Part shown: positions 25,372-34,825 of the stretch, piece by piece
How the letters are laid out: every line of letters begins with the position of its first letter
How positions within the stretch are numbered: position 1 is the first letter of the stretch
DNA from: Kiritimatiellia bacterium
Lineage (GTDB): Bacteria > Verrucomicrobiota > Kiritimatiellia > CAIQIC01 > JAGNIJ01
Assembly: GCA_018001225.1 (NCBI GenBank)
Contig: JAGNIJ010000015.1
Span: 1 to 64,000, forward strand
Reading direction: 5' to 3'
DNA length: 64,000 bases
The notes under the pieces: model-generated
Seen by the model: the letters and a program-made list of their open reading frames with translations, nothing else
What the model was told of the DNA's origin: nothing
Database searches by the model: none
Position numbers and translations under genes: made by a program

Positions 25372-25545
25372 CCATTCATCTATTCGTTTCGAGTTTATCC
25401 GTGAAATACCCCCGTGTCGAGTCCTTGTCGATGACGAGGCCGCCGCGAGCCTGTGCATGCGGATGCCCCGGCTTCCCAACGTTGTCCCGAACCTTGAAGT
25501 GTTCGGATTCCGGCGTGCAGGCGATAGGACAGGATCCCTCCCGAA

Positions 25546-25824
25546 CTAGGAACCCCGAGCCTGTCTTGTGTCGGGGTGGTGGTCCACTCGACGGCCGGCA
25601 CGCGGCCTATCGCACCACTGCCGGCCAGGATCCCCCCAGGCAGCCTTCGTGAAAAACGAGTGGCGGACTTCAAGATGCCCCGCCATGGCCAGGACCTTGT
25701 TGGTCGCCAGGTCAAACGGGTGCAGCGCCAGGCCGAGGCGGTCGTCTTCGATCAACAGGAACCAAAGACATCGGTCCCGGTAGTCCTTCACGAGCCCGGC
25801 CATCTCTTCAACCGCATTCATCAT
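25546..25824 (-). CDS. Small hypothetical protein with DYRDRCLWFL motif
   Basis: 92 codons from the ATG at 25824 (tandem ATGs). The segment EEMAGLVKDYRDRCLWFL looks like real protein and recalls short hypothetical proteins I have seen in this group of bacteria. The rest is less convincing, and the C-terminus is Arg/Pro-rich like read-through. It may be a decayed gene. No function can be given. Confidence 0.3.
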   Translation of the reverse strand: MMNAVEEMAGLVKDYRDRCLWFLLIEDDRLGLALHPFDLATNKVLAMAGHLEVRHSFFTKAAWGDPGRQWCDRPRAGRRVDHHPDTRQARGS

Positions 25825-25857
25825 CTTGAAAACTTCCCGCCTGGCATGCGCCCCGAC

Positions 25858-25978
25858 ATGAAAACGCGCCTTGTACGCCGGGCGGATCGGCGGCGAGACG
25901 TTCGGGCTCGGCACCAAGATCTGCAAGTTCGAGAAGATCAAGCACGCCAAGGCGGCGGCGCCTGCGGACGTCTGCTGA
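25858..25978 (+). pseudogene. Remnant of a dapL 5' end
   Basis: Starting at an ATG at 25858, with one single-base shift before 25871, the sequence encodes LYAGRIGGETFGLGTKICKF and on through KHAKAAA to a stop at 25978. It matches the start of the intact LL-diaminopimelate aminotransferase at 39717 (LFAERIGGAQFGLGTEIYKF...) at 23 of 30 positions, in the same orientation. Homology stops after about codon 32. It is a decayed partial copy that lies just upstream of the large secreted-protein genes, which end next to the intact copy. Confidence 0.8.
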
Positions 25979-26083
25979 ACGATGCGTTGTGCGTCAGAAT
26001 GATCTTACAAGAAATCCGTGCATTCCCCCGTTGACACGAAGGATTGTTGGGTTTAAAAACAAAAGAAGAAGAGGAGGTTCGTA

Positions 26084-29000
26084 ATGGCTGGCCACGGACA
26101 AGGAAGGCGTGGCGCCGGCCGGGGGAACGAAGGTTTGTCTGGTCGCCTGACCCCTGCATTTTCTTCATCAGGCACCCCCCGCCCACGAGCAGGCTTCCGC
26201 CCCCCGAGAGTTCTTTTGTTGGTTCTGTGTTGCTTCACTGGATCGCGGCTCGGTACGCCTTCGGCCTCGGCGTTTTCGACGGAGCGGATCGACAGCCTCG
26301 CCGTCACCAACGAGTCCGTACTGGACGGGGTCATCATTGCCGCGAACGGCGCCTCGCATAACCGCGACACGTTGGATGTCCGCGTGCAAACTTACTTCAG
26401 CCGAAGCGGGTTGGATGCCCCGACCTCCTCCTATGTCGTAGTCGTCAGTCTCATGAATTCGAGCGGCGATCCGCATCCCATATACAACCAGCAGGGCGTA
26501 TCGAGTAATAACTACGCAGTCTATTTCCCTGTTTCCCTGGCGATGGGGGGCTCCCGCACGGTGACGAACCACATATCGTTGCGGCCGGTCACTCGATTAG
26601 ATCCCTACGACACATATTATGTAGATGTAGAGCTATACGAATGGGTCGGCAGCCCACACTTTTATACGCGTCGGGACGACGAGCAGACCACGTCGCAGAT
26701 GTATTTCCACTTCAACAACACGAACCCCAATGATGCGGCGTATAACGTCATAGCGGCGCTGATGGGATGCACCGTGGCCCGCGCATACGCGGTGAAAACC
26801 GCTCCCCTGAAAACGGCTTACATCGTGAACGTGCCGTACACCCTTCTGCGATTCGACGCTTTCAGCGCAGGGCCTTCCTCCACGAACATCCCCGTGGACT
26901 TCGACGCGGAACTGGTGGATGCCGCTGCTCCGGAGACGCCGATCCCCCTCAAGTCGGTCACTCATTTGTATCCCACGCGCGAGATGTTCGCGTATGACGC
27001 GGTAGCCCCTGTCCCGGATCCGTACCAGTCGTTCTTTTTTGACGATTCCCTGTTGATTGAGCCCGCGGATGGCGTGCAACTGGATTCGGTCGCCGCCCAA
27101 TACGTCGTGAAAGTGCGGATCAAACATCGGGATTCCGCCGCAACGAACTATACCCCCGGGAATCTGAAGTCCACGGTGGCCCAGAATCTGCTGCACTTCA
27201 ATGGCGCCTTGCGGTTCGGGGCCGTGACCGCCATCATGACCAACATCACGAATCATCCGGCCTGGGAGGGCTTGGTCGGCGGAAGCGTGGCCACCCGGGT
27301 CAGCCTGGGAACGGGTGGGGCGTACATTTCCGGTTTTCCCCAGCATGAGGTAAGCAGCAGCGGATCGCTGGACGTTCTCCTCGATACCAATGGCATCGCC
27401 ACGGTGATCGGCGGGGTCGCCACGGTCGGCGCGCCCGTCCCGGACACCGGCGCGGTAGCAAACGTGCGGTTCAGCAGGACCAACATCGTGCTGAATGCGT
27501 CGGGGGCTTCAGCGGAGGTCAAGGTTATCCTTCCCGCCGGCATGGGATGGGCCACGAACGCTTCCAGCAAAACCGCCAATCCGTTTCTAACTTTTCCCGG
27601 GATCCCGCTGGACGCGAGCCTGCGGCCCAACGTCAACGCTGTTGTCAATGAGACTCGCTATTACAGTGAAGAAACCAAGCCGCTGTTGTTTGAATCCGCT
27701 TGGATGGTTTGGACTCCCTCGACAGGACGCTTTGAGCTGCATAATCCCGTTGCTCATTATGTTCGGACTCAAGAGATTCATCAGGTGGAGCAGAACTTCC
27801 CGCCGGTTGTGGACACGCGATCGCGGCTCTCCAACGAGCTCCTTTACCGGTCCGCCGGTGTGAAGGCGGGGACCAAGGTGGTTATTTCACCCCGCGCCAA
27901 CGGAAGCGCCCAGTTGGAGGCTGAACTAACCCTGGGCGCGTCGGAGTTCGCAGCTCACTTTCCTTTGGGGGGCGTGCGATGGAGTCACGTTGAGGCCAGT
28001 GAACTCATCATATCCAATAGCCTGATCAATCCGCAGCGGAGCCTGTTGAAGGGATGCACCAGCGTCGTGGTCTATTGCGAGCAAGGTTGCGGCGCCCAGC
28101 AGGACTGTTCGGGCGGCGCGGGGTTTGCCTACTTGAAAGTCAATCCGACGGGAGCGATCCTCCGCTTCACTGCCGATGGGGGCCTTTGGGGCTCCGGCGC
28201 GTTCACGCATCACTTGTCCACCAATAAGACGCTGTCGTGGGGCGCCAGCGCGGACGGACAGTTCGCCCACAGCGTTGGGAACTTCACCAATGCCAATTTC
28301 TTTATGCCGGGCCATTTTCTGGGCAGCCAGGCCGGCTCTATCCCCATCCCTTCGAGGCCTGCCGCCATGTTGCTCGAAGGGGTCCTGACCAACAACCTGG
28401 CCTCCTTCGAACGATACGGATCGGCGGCCTACACCAACGGGTTGGGCGATTATGCCGGGGTCAATTTGCGCATGACCAATCACCCCTTGGCCCGCGCGCG
28501 CAGCCGCATCGGGGGCGTCCTGGTTTCGTCCTATCCCCTGACGACCCGTTCAAAGTATTACGCCCGTCAGTCCGGGGTCAACGGGATCCACGAGGACGTT
28601 CCCGGGGGATTTCCCGGCGGTCTGACCATTTACGGCTATCCCTTCACGTTCTCGAAGTTCGGGCTTTCCTACCTTTCCGGCGACACGCATGATTCCCGCA
28701 CGCAGGGGAATGTGGTTCTTCCTTATCCTTCCGGATTCACCCAGGAGTTCTCCAGGCTGAAACTCACCTGTGTGGGCGACTTGAGCAACGCGGAGGTTCC
28801 CGCGGGAAGCCCGGACAAGCTTCTGCAGTACTGGAATGCGAAGATCAAGCCGCTGGGACTGCTTTTCAAGCGCAACGACAACGGGAATTGCAATCCCGGC
28901 ACAGGCAGTCTGGCCATGCCCGTTGTCACGCATGTGGCGCACATCAGCGAGCCCTTGGTCGGCGTCCTCGGCTTCGAACCCGGCGGGGATCTTATCTCGG

Positions 29001-31594
29001 CGGCCGCCGGCATCGCGGCCTTGGATTCGCGGTTGAGCGCGCCGAATGCGATCCGCCTGGCTGGGCCGACCAACAAGCCGTATTCCTTCACCTGTGTCAG
29101 CAAGGCCTACTTCAACGATTACAGTCTTGCTGCCGCCGGGGACAAGGATCCCGGCGAAGGCTATGTGAGCCTCGCCGGCTCGATGGATCTCCCCTTCTTC
29201 GATAATGCGCTCGTTCACCTGCACACGAGCGCGGACACCAACAGCATCACGGCGCCGGTCTACCTGGCGGGAGGATGGCCCCAATACGGGTGGAAGGAGG
29301 GGGATGACTCGTTTTTCAACTCGGCCACGTTCGATTCAACCAACCGCGGCGCGCCGGCCTCCGCCAGCTTGAACGGCTATCGTGTAGCGGAAGAGCAGTT
29401 CCGTCCCCGAGCCAAAAAAGCCTGGATCCCGGGCATCACCTTTGATTTCCCCCTGCGCTGGAACAGCGCCTCGCGCGTGTTCAAGTCGTACGAGCCCACC
29501 GCCATGGACTTGGCGGTGGTGGAGGCGCAGGGCCGCGTCGGATTCATGACGCCGACGGACACCAAGATCAGCTTCACCAGCCAGACCAACGAGCCGTCCT
29601 GGTATGTCAGCACGATCGACGCCTGTCTTCAGAAGGACATCGCCCATAACGAGGACGAGGCCGCCGATTTCTTCGAGTGTCTGGGCAGCAACGTCGTCAG
29701 GGCCATCAACATGGGACGGGAGGACCTGGCCTACGCGCTTTCGGATAATCCGGCCAAGCTGTTCGACCAGGCCTTGTCCGACCTGCTCCGGCCCGTGATG
29801 CTAAACCTTGCGGGCCAGTTGCGTAGCCCGGCCAACTACGATGCGGCCAAGTGGAACACCCTGGTCGCCCAGTATGTATCGGGCGGTCCGGGCGCGCCAG
29901 CGGCGAATGTGCGCGCCAGGCTTCCTCTCCTGATCAACAATCCCGATCCGGCGACGACGGGCCTGGTGGAACGGTTGGATTGGGTGCTTCGGCGTGTGGG
30001 CTGGCTCACGGATGCCATGGCGCGTCAGGTCCGATATGATCCGCTAACCGGGGCCAGCCTAGCGTCGCCGGAAAACGGCATCCTGTACGAAGACCCCCAG
30101 GGCGCCATGCTGCTAGCCGACTACTTGCTCCAATTCATGGAGGATTGGGAATGGCTCCATGATTTGTTTGCCCTGGTGGCGCAGGCCGGATTACAGGGCA
30201 AGGTCGAAACCCTGCTGGAGGTCAAAGAAATGGCCTTCGCGGGCCTGCGCGGGCATTTCGCCGGCTTGAGCAACCAGGTTGAGCAAACCCGAACTCGGCT
30301 GGAGGGGGGCGGAGAAATCAACGAGGAACTGCAAGCCGCCTTACCGTCGGATGTCGTTGCCGCCATAACCGATGCGGCGCGGAATGCGCTTACTGATTAC
30401 CTGTTGAAGGACGTATATCCGACGTACATGGCGGCGGATTGGACGGATCAGCGCCTGGCCGACGCCATGCTGGCGCATGTGCAAAGAGCCTTCCACGCGT
30501 CTTCGGCGGCCGCCGGCATTCAGGCCTCCTTGCGTCGCCATTTCTACGACTTGAATGCCGCGGTGGAGCATGACTGCGGGGCGGTCTTCCAGGAACTCAA
30601 CGACGTCATCTTTGAAGTGGTCTCCGACCTGCTGGAAATGGCCGACGAGCAACTGAAGAAGTTCCTGGGCGATAAGTCCAGTTACGGTTCTGCCAACCAG
30701 TTGAGCGGCTATGCCGACATCAAGGACGACTCCCTGCATGAACTGCGCATTGACGGCCAGTACCAACTCGGGTTGATCAACATCTTCGATCTGAAGTTCA
30801 AAGGCTACCTGCTGATCAAGGCGCTGCAATCCGAGGGCGAGCAGGGCGGGACCGCGTGCCCCTATCCCGGCGGCAAAGCCATGGAGGTCACGCTGGTCGC
30901 TGAAGACGTCTCCATGCCGTTGCCGGGCAAGGATGTCAAGGCCACGGTGAACACGCATTTCACGTTTGCTCCGGATCCTTTCGAACCCCTCGGCCTGTCC
31001 GGGGGATTCAAGCTGACATCCGGCAAGATCCTCTTGCCGCCCATGGAGATCGGCGCCTTGAATGCCTCGCTGGCCTTTGGCCAGGAAGAAAATTATCTGG
31101 CAGGTAAATTCGAAGGCAAGACAACCGGGGACGATGTTTCGATCGCAGGCGGGCTGTTTGCGGGCCGTGCCTGCTCGCTTGAGCCGCTGAAGCAAGTGGA
31201 TGAGGACGTGGCCGCGATAGTAAAAGCGGCGCCTTTCTTTGGAATTTATGCGTACGGTGAGGGCACCTTCCCCGTGATTCCCCTGTATATTGCCGATCTC
31301 TACGCCGGATTCGGCTGCGGCTTCCTGTTTCTTGACAACATGTTCGGCCAGACCCTGCTCATGAGGGCCAAGGCGAAGATATTGCGGATTGTTACCGTAA
31401 CGGGCGAAATCAAGCTGGTGGCCGCCAAGGGGTACACGTTCAGCCTGGATGATGTCTCTTTCCTGGGCCGGGGCAAGATCATAGGGTGCATTGATTTGTG
31501 GCTGACGGAGGTTTGCGGGCATCTGGCCATGACGCTTACGTATCTTAACGGCGATTGGGATCTTTCCGATCCGGATATCGGCTATGGGAAATAA
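26084..31594 (+). CDS. Very large secreted protein of unknown function (gene 1 of surface cluster)
   Basis: 1836 residues from an ATG preceded by GAGGAGG. A long basic N-region leads to a hydrophobic signal (RVLLLVLCCFTGSRLGTPSASA, about 43-64). Residues about 65-1150 are beta-rich, with many Thr-Asn pairs and a cysteine-rich patch (GCTSVVVYCEQGCGAQQDC, about 662). About 1190-1560 are mainly helical (DLLRPVMLNLAGQL, KVETLLEVKEMAFAGL, LNDVIFEVVSDLLEMADEQLKKFLG). The last 250 residues are again beta-rich with amphipathic strands (GLSGGFKLTSGKILLPPMEIGALNASL). I recognise no family. The following secreted-protein gene starts six bases after it. Base composition looks lower in GC than the ATPase region (by eye). 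Confidence 0.8.
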   Translation: MAGHGQGRRGAGRGNEGLSGRLTPAFSSSGTPRPRAGFRPPRVLLLVLCCFTGSRLGTPSASAFSTERIDSLAVTNESVLDGVIIAANGASHNRDTLDVRVQTYFSRSGLDAPTSSYVVVVSLMNSSGDPHPIYNQQGVSSNNYAVYFPVSLAMGGSRTVTNHISLRPVTRLDPYDTYYVDVELYEWVGSPHFYTRRDDEQTTSQMYFHFNNTNPNDAAYNVIAALMGCTVARAYAVKTAPLKTAYIVNVPYTLLRFDAFSAGPSSTNIPVDFDAELVDAAAPETPIPLKSVTHLYPTREMFAYDAVAPVPDPYQSFFFDDSLLIEPADGVQLDSVAAQYVVKVRIKHRDSAATNYTPGNLKSTVAQNLLHFNGALRFGAVTAIMTNITNHPAWEGLVGGSVATRVSLGTGGAYISGFPQHEVSSSGSLDVLLDTNGIATVIGGVATVGAPVPDTGAVANVRFSRTNIVLNASGASAEVKVILPAGMGWATNASSKTANPFLTFPGIPLDASLRPNVNAVVNETRYYSEETKPLLFESAWMVWTPSTGRFELHNPVAHYVRTQEIHQVEQNFPPVVDTRSRLSNELLYRSAGVKAGTKVVISPRANGSAQLEAELTLGASEFAAHFPLGGVRWSHVEASELIISNSLINPQRSLLKGCTSVVVYCEQGCGAQQDCSGGAGFAYLKVNPTGAILRFTADGGLWGSGAFTHHLSTNKTLSWGASADGQFAHSVGNFTNANFFMPGHFLGSQAGSIPIPSRPAAMLLEGVLTNNLASFERYGSAAYTNGLGDYAGVNLRMTNHPLARARSRIGGVLVSSYPLTTRSKYYARQSGVNGIHEDVPGGFPGGLTIYGYPFTFSKFGLSYLSGDTHDSRTQGNVVLPYPSGFTQEFSRLKLTCVGDLSNAEVPAGSPDKLLQYWNAKIKPLGLLFKRNDNGNCNPGTGSLAMPVVTHVAHISEPLVGVLGFEPGGDLISAAAGIAALDSRLSAPNAIRLAGPTNKPYSFTCVSKAYFNDYSLAAAGDKDPGEGYVSLAGSMDLPFFDNALVHLHTSADTNSITAPVYLAGGWPQYGWKEGDDSFFNSATFDSTNRGAPASASLNGYRVAEEQFRPRAKKAWIPGITFDFPLRWNSASRVFKSYEPTAMDLAVVEAQGRVGFMTPTDTKISFTSQTNEPSWYVSTIDACLQKDIAHNEDEAADFFECLGSNVVRAINMGREDLAYALSDNPAKLFDQALSDLLRPVMLNLAGQLRSPANYDAAKWNTLVAQYVSGGPGAPAANVRARLPLLINNPDPATTGLVERLDWVLRRVGWLTDAMARQVRYDPLTGASLASPENGILYEDPQGAMLLADYLLQFMEDWEWLHDLFALVAQAGLQGKVETLLEVKEMAFAGLRGHFAGLSNQVEQTRTRLEGGGEINEELQAALPSDVVAAITDAARNALTDYLLKDVYPTYMAADWTDQRLADAMLAHVQRAFHASSAAAGIQASLRRHFYDLNAAVEHDCGAVFQELNDVIFEVVSDLLEMADEQLKKFLGDKSSYGSANQLSGYADIKDDSLHELRIDGQYQLGLINIFDLKFKGYLLIKALQSEGEQGGTACPYPGGKAMEVTLVAEDVSMPLPGKDVKATVNTHFTFAPDPFEPLGLSGGFKLTSGKILLPPMEIGALNASLAFGQEENYLAGKFEGKTTGDDVSIAGGLFAGRACSLEPLKQVDEDVAAIVKAAPFFGIYAYGEGTFPVIPLYIADLYAGFGCGFLFLDNMFGQTLLMRAKAKILRIVTVTGEIKLVAAKGYTFSLDDVSFLGRGKIIGCIDLWLTEVCGHLAMTLTYLNGDWDLSDPDIGYGK

Positions 31595-31600
31595 CGCATC

Positions 31601-34600
31601 ATGAAGATGGCGCGGCATACAAACCGTTTGCTTTCCTTGGCGGTCGCTTTAAGCCTCGGGGTACTGCTGCTGCCGCGCATTGCTGCGATTGGCGCAGACG
31701 ATATGCTCGGCCCCCTGTTGTTCACCGTTGGCACGACCTGCCGCGATGCAGGGGGGCAGGATTGGGCCTTCGTGGCCTGGAAAGGAACCGAGGCGTCCCT
31801 GCTGCGGGACCGCGCGGTAGCTGTCTATGCCAAGCCGGGGGCTGCCGGGGCTGCCGCGCCATATGAACTGGCCGGTATCGCGCAACTGGCCCGCGACACG
31901 CACACCATCAACCTGCTGTTGAACCGGGCCGTGGCCCTGGGCGATGACCTGGCCCTTCTGGAGGAACATGTCGATACCTTGTTCGAGAAAATCATTCCGG
32001 ACGAGTCTCTGTCGCTGGAGGAAAAACTGGCGACGGTCCTGAATGCGGCGGGCGACGACCCGGGGGTTTACGAAACGTTGATGCTTTCAGCCATTCGCCA
32101 TCCGTCCCTCGCGCTGTGCTTGGGACAGGCTTTTGCCGTGATGATGAGTTTTCCCCAGATGACGTTTGAGGCTCGGGAAACGACCCTGCCCGCGGCGGAC
32201 CCGGGCGCGGTCCTGGGCCGCGTGACGGTGGAAGCCGGGCAGCCCGTAGTGCTGCCGCCGCCCCAGGCCGTGGTTGAGGTGCCCGATCCATCTCCGCAAG
32301 GCCATCTGAACGTACGGTTGCGGTGGTCCATGTCGCCCGACTTGCGACGCCTTGCCCTGCTGCACATGGGGTTCAACGTGTATCGTATGACGCAGGCCTT
32401 TGCCGAGGACCCCTTGCGAAGGTACCACATCAACCGGCCTTCGGGACCGGCCTTGAGCGCCTTGGCGGAAGCGGAGCCCGACGTCGTCCTCGCCAACGAG
32501 GCCCCCGTGTATCCGCCCGCCGGCGGCTCTCCCGATGAGCCCTGCTTCATTGATGACAACGGCGCGCTGGGCGAGCCATTCCATAACGGCGATGTCTATT
32601 ACTACTTCGTGACTGCGCGCGATGTGCTTGGACGAGACGGCGCGTGCTGGGACGCCTGCCGCGTCACCATCTGTGACCGTATGCCGCCTCCGGTCCCCGG
32701 TGGCGTGGAGGTGAAGAATATCTACACGTATGAAGGCGGCGAGCGCCGGCAGGCCCTGGAGGTGAGCTGGAGTCCCAACGAGAACTTGCCCGGCGACACC
32801 ACCACCGCCTATGTCGTGTACCGGTGGACCAATTTCGCGGACATTGCCGCGCACGGCGGCAACCCGGCGTACGCGCACGATCCCCCGTCCGATCTGATCC
32901 CTCACGACGGCGAGGTGGAGAAACTGGGCTTCGTGGACACGCGCTATACCGACGAGGATGTCAACCGCGCGTTCTGGTACACCGTTCGGGCCGTGGACGA
33001 CAGTGCCTGTGACGGCGGCAATTACTCCGGCAACAGCACGCCGGTCCGCGGAGTGTATCGCGATTGGATTGGTCCCGCCGCGCCCTCGGGAGGAGTGTTG
33101 ATCCAATGCGCCGAGCCGCGGGTCAGGACGGCGGGCGTGGAGACCCCGTCGGCGATAGGCGACGCATCCTGGTCCGTGGCGTGCGAACGTCTCGATCCCG
33201 GCATCCTCTGGGCGGAGTTCAGTTATGCCGAGGGGCTCGACGCTCCCCGGGAAAACGCCACCAACTTCCTGGGTCGTTACTATTTCCCTGGTGCATCGAA
33301 CCGGGTCGCTACGGTGGATCTCATATGGCCCGATATAATCAATTATATCACGGTATTCTGCAGGGCTGGGGCTGAAGGCGACCGAGAAAGTTTATACGCT
33401 CCGGGCGTCAATCTCGCATCCTCTTCGATGGCCTGGTTTGACAGCCGGGTGACCTTCACCGCGCTGACCTATTACGCCCGCGGCGTGGCGGGGGCCGATT
33501 GCGATACACACATGCCCGTCAAGGCGGGACAGGATGAGATCGAGCCGATCGGTGGCTTCATTCAAGGGGGCCCTGACGCCCGTTCGTACCGCCTGTACCG
33601 CACCATCAACGGGGGGGAATACCAACTGATCAAGGCGACGAATTTCATTAACTATGCCGAATGGCTAGATGAAACTTGGGGTATTGTTCAGGTCAATGCC
33701 TACATCTGTTACTATGCCCAGGTCTTTGACGAGCATGGAAATCCCAGCCCGATGGTGGAACTCGGTTGCTTCTACCATCCCGGAATGGTCAACCTCAACC
33801 TGCTCAAGTTCACGCCCAGTCTGCCGACGCCCTTGCTTTTCCCGATCCAGGCGGCGGAGGACAACGGCAAGCCCCAGATGCTGATCAACTGGTTTTGCCC
33901 GCCCGCCGGGGTGGAACGTTTTGAAATATCAGCGGCCACCACGCCGGGCGCCGCTCCCCGGTCTCTTTCCCCGCAGGTTTCCAGCAACCTGCTGCCGCCC
34001 AATACGATCATGAGCCTACCCGGCCCGTTTGGCAAAGTGTTCACGCTGGGTTTCGGCAAGTATCGGACGCCGACCCTCGGGGTGGGTTTCGGACAACCCG
34101 GCGACGCGGCGTACTCTCTCCTCGTGGATGTGATTACCGGCATGACCTACACGATATCCGTAAAAGCCATCGGTCCGTCCGGCCGATTTGAGAGTCTGCC
34201 CAGTGCGGCCGAACGCTTCCGATGGAATCCGGTCGCCTCGCCGAACCTCCCCGAGGTGCCCTGGCCCGCCCGCGGCCTGCCGCCCGTGATGACGCCATCT
34301 AACGCGTCTTTGGCGCCGGTGTTCTTCTATAAAGGGCATCAGGTTTCGGAGGTGCTGGGGACGGATCAAGTCGGCATTAGAATAGGCTGGGTCACGAATT
34401 CAAGTGATGACGCATCTGATACCCTTCCTGGAACAAATCGGCCGCCGGCGGATCATCTATTCCCAGAGATGAGATTGTCGTCGAGCGCATTGGCCCCATT
34501 TGTTCTCTATCGCTACCAAGTTACGAACGGGCTATTTCCTCAGGTTTCCGGAGATGTCATCCAAGTCTCTCCTTTGATTAATCAGATTGCTTTTGCCCGG

Positions 34601-34825
34601 GAAGTTGACCCCTTTCTGGGTCCGATTCTCAGAATCTGCGATCCATTCGTTCGTGTGCTTTTCCACGAGGGGGCTGGAGACCCGGACTACGATATTGTGG
34701 CCATGGACACCCAGCCGGTGATCCAGGGGGCGAGTTACCGCTACATCATTCTCCAGTTTGACGAGCAAGGTGAAATTTACCGGTGCTTGCTCACGAGCCA
34801 AATCAATGTACCCGAAAATCCATAG
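31601..34825 (+). CDS. Large secreted protein with fibronectin-III-like domains (gene 2 of surface cluster)
   Basis: 1074 residues. A signal peptide (LLSLAVALSLGVLLLPRIAAIGA) is followed by an N-terminal helical part. Several FN3-like modules are recognisable by a YxVYR or YRLYR strand: VSWSPNENLPGDTTTAYVVYRWTN, RSYRLYRTINGGEYQLI and PFVLYRYQVTNG. Such modules are common spacers in extracellular proteins. Six bases separate it from gene 1, and it overlaps gene 3 by 20 bp, so the three form one transcript unit. There is no recognisable enzyme. ATGs at 31601 and 31607 are both possible starts; the ribosome site is weak. Confidence 0.8.
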   Translation: MKMARHTNRLLSLAVALSLGVLLLPRIAAIGADDMLGPLLFTVGTTCRDAGGQDWAFVAWKGTEASLLRDRAVAVYAKPGAAGAAAPYELAGIAQLARDTHTINLLLNRAVALGDDLALLEEHVDTLFEKIIPDESLSLEEKLATVLNAAGDDPGVYETLMLSAIRHPSLALCLGQAFAVMMSFPQMTFEARETTLPAADPGAVLGRVTVEAGQPVVLPPPQAVVEVPDPSPQGHLNVRLRWSMSPDLRRLALLHMGFNVYRMTQAFAEDPLRRYHINRPSGPALSALAEAEPDVVLANEAPVYPPAGGSPDEPCFIDDNGALGEPFHNGDVYYYFVTARDVLGRDGACWDACRVTICDRMPPPVPGGVEVKNIYTYEGGERRQALEVSWSPNENLPGDTTTAYVVYRWTNFADIAAHGGNPAYAHDPPSDLIPHDGEVEKLGFVDTRYTDEDVNRAFWYTVRAVDDSACDGGNYSGNSTPVRGVYRDWIGPAAPSGGVLIQCAEPRVRTAGVETPSAIGDASWSVACERLDPGILWAEFSYAEGLDAPRENATNFLGRYYFPGASNRVATVDLIWPDIINYITVFCRAGAEGDRESLYAPGVNLASSSMAWFDSRVTFTALTYYARGVAGADCDTHMPVKAGQDEIEPIGGFIQGGPDARSYRLYRTINGGEYQLIKATNFINYAEWLDETWGIVQVNAYICYYAQVFDEHGNPSPMVELGCFYHPGMVNLNLLKFTPSLPTPLLFPIQAAEDNGKPQMLINWFCPPAGVERFEISAATTPGAAPRSLSPQVSSNLLPPNTIMSLPGPFGKVFTLGFGKYRTPTLGVGFGQPGDAAYSLLVDVITGMTYTISVKAIGPSGRFESLPSAAERFRWNPVASPNLPEVPWPARGLPPVMTPSNASLAPVFFYKGHQVSEVLGTDQVGIRIGWVTNSSDDASDTLPGTNRPPADHLFPEMRLSSSALAPFVLYRYQVTNGLFPQVSGDVIQVSPLINQIAFAREVDPFLGPILRICDPFVRVLFHEGAGDPDYDIVAMDTQPVIQGASYRYIILQFDEQGEIYRCLLTSQINVPENP

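Noticed and set aside
23104..25404. 766-codon plus-strand frame opposite the GT4 gene
   Set aside because: Antisense shadow; the minus strand has complete GT4 motifs.
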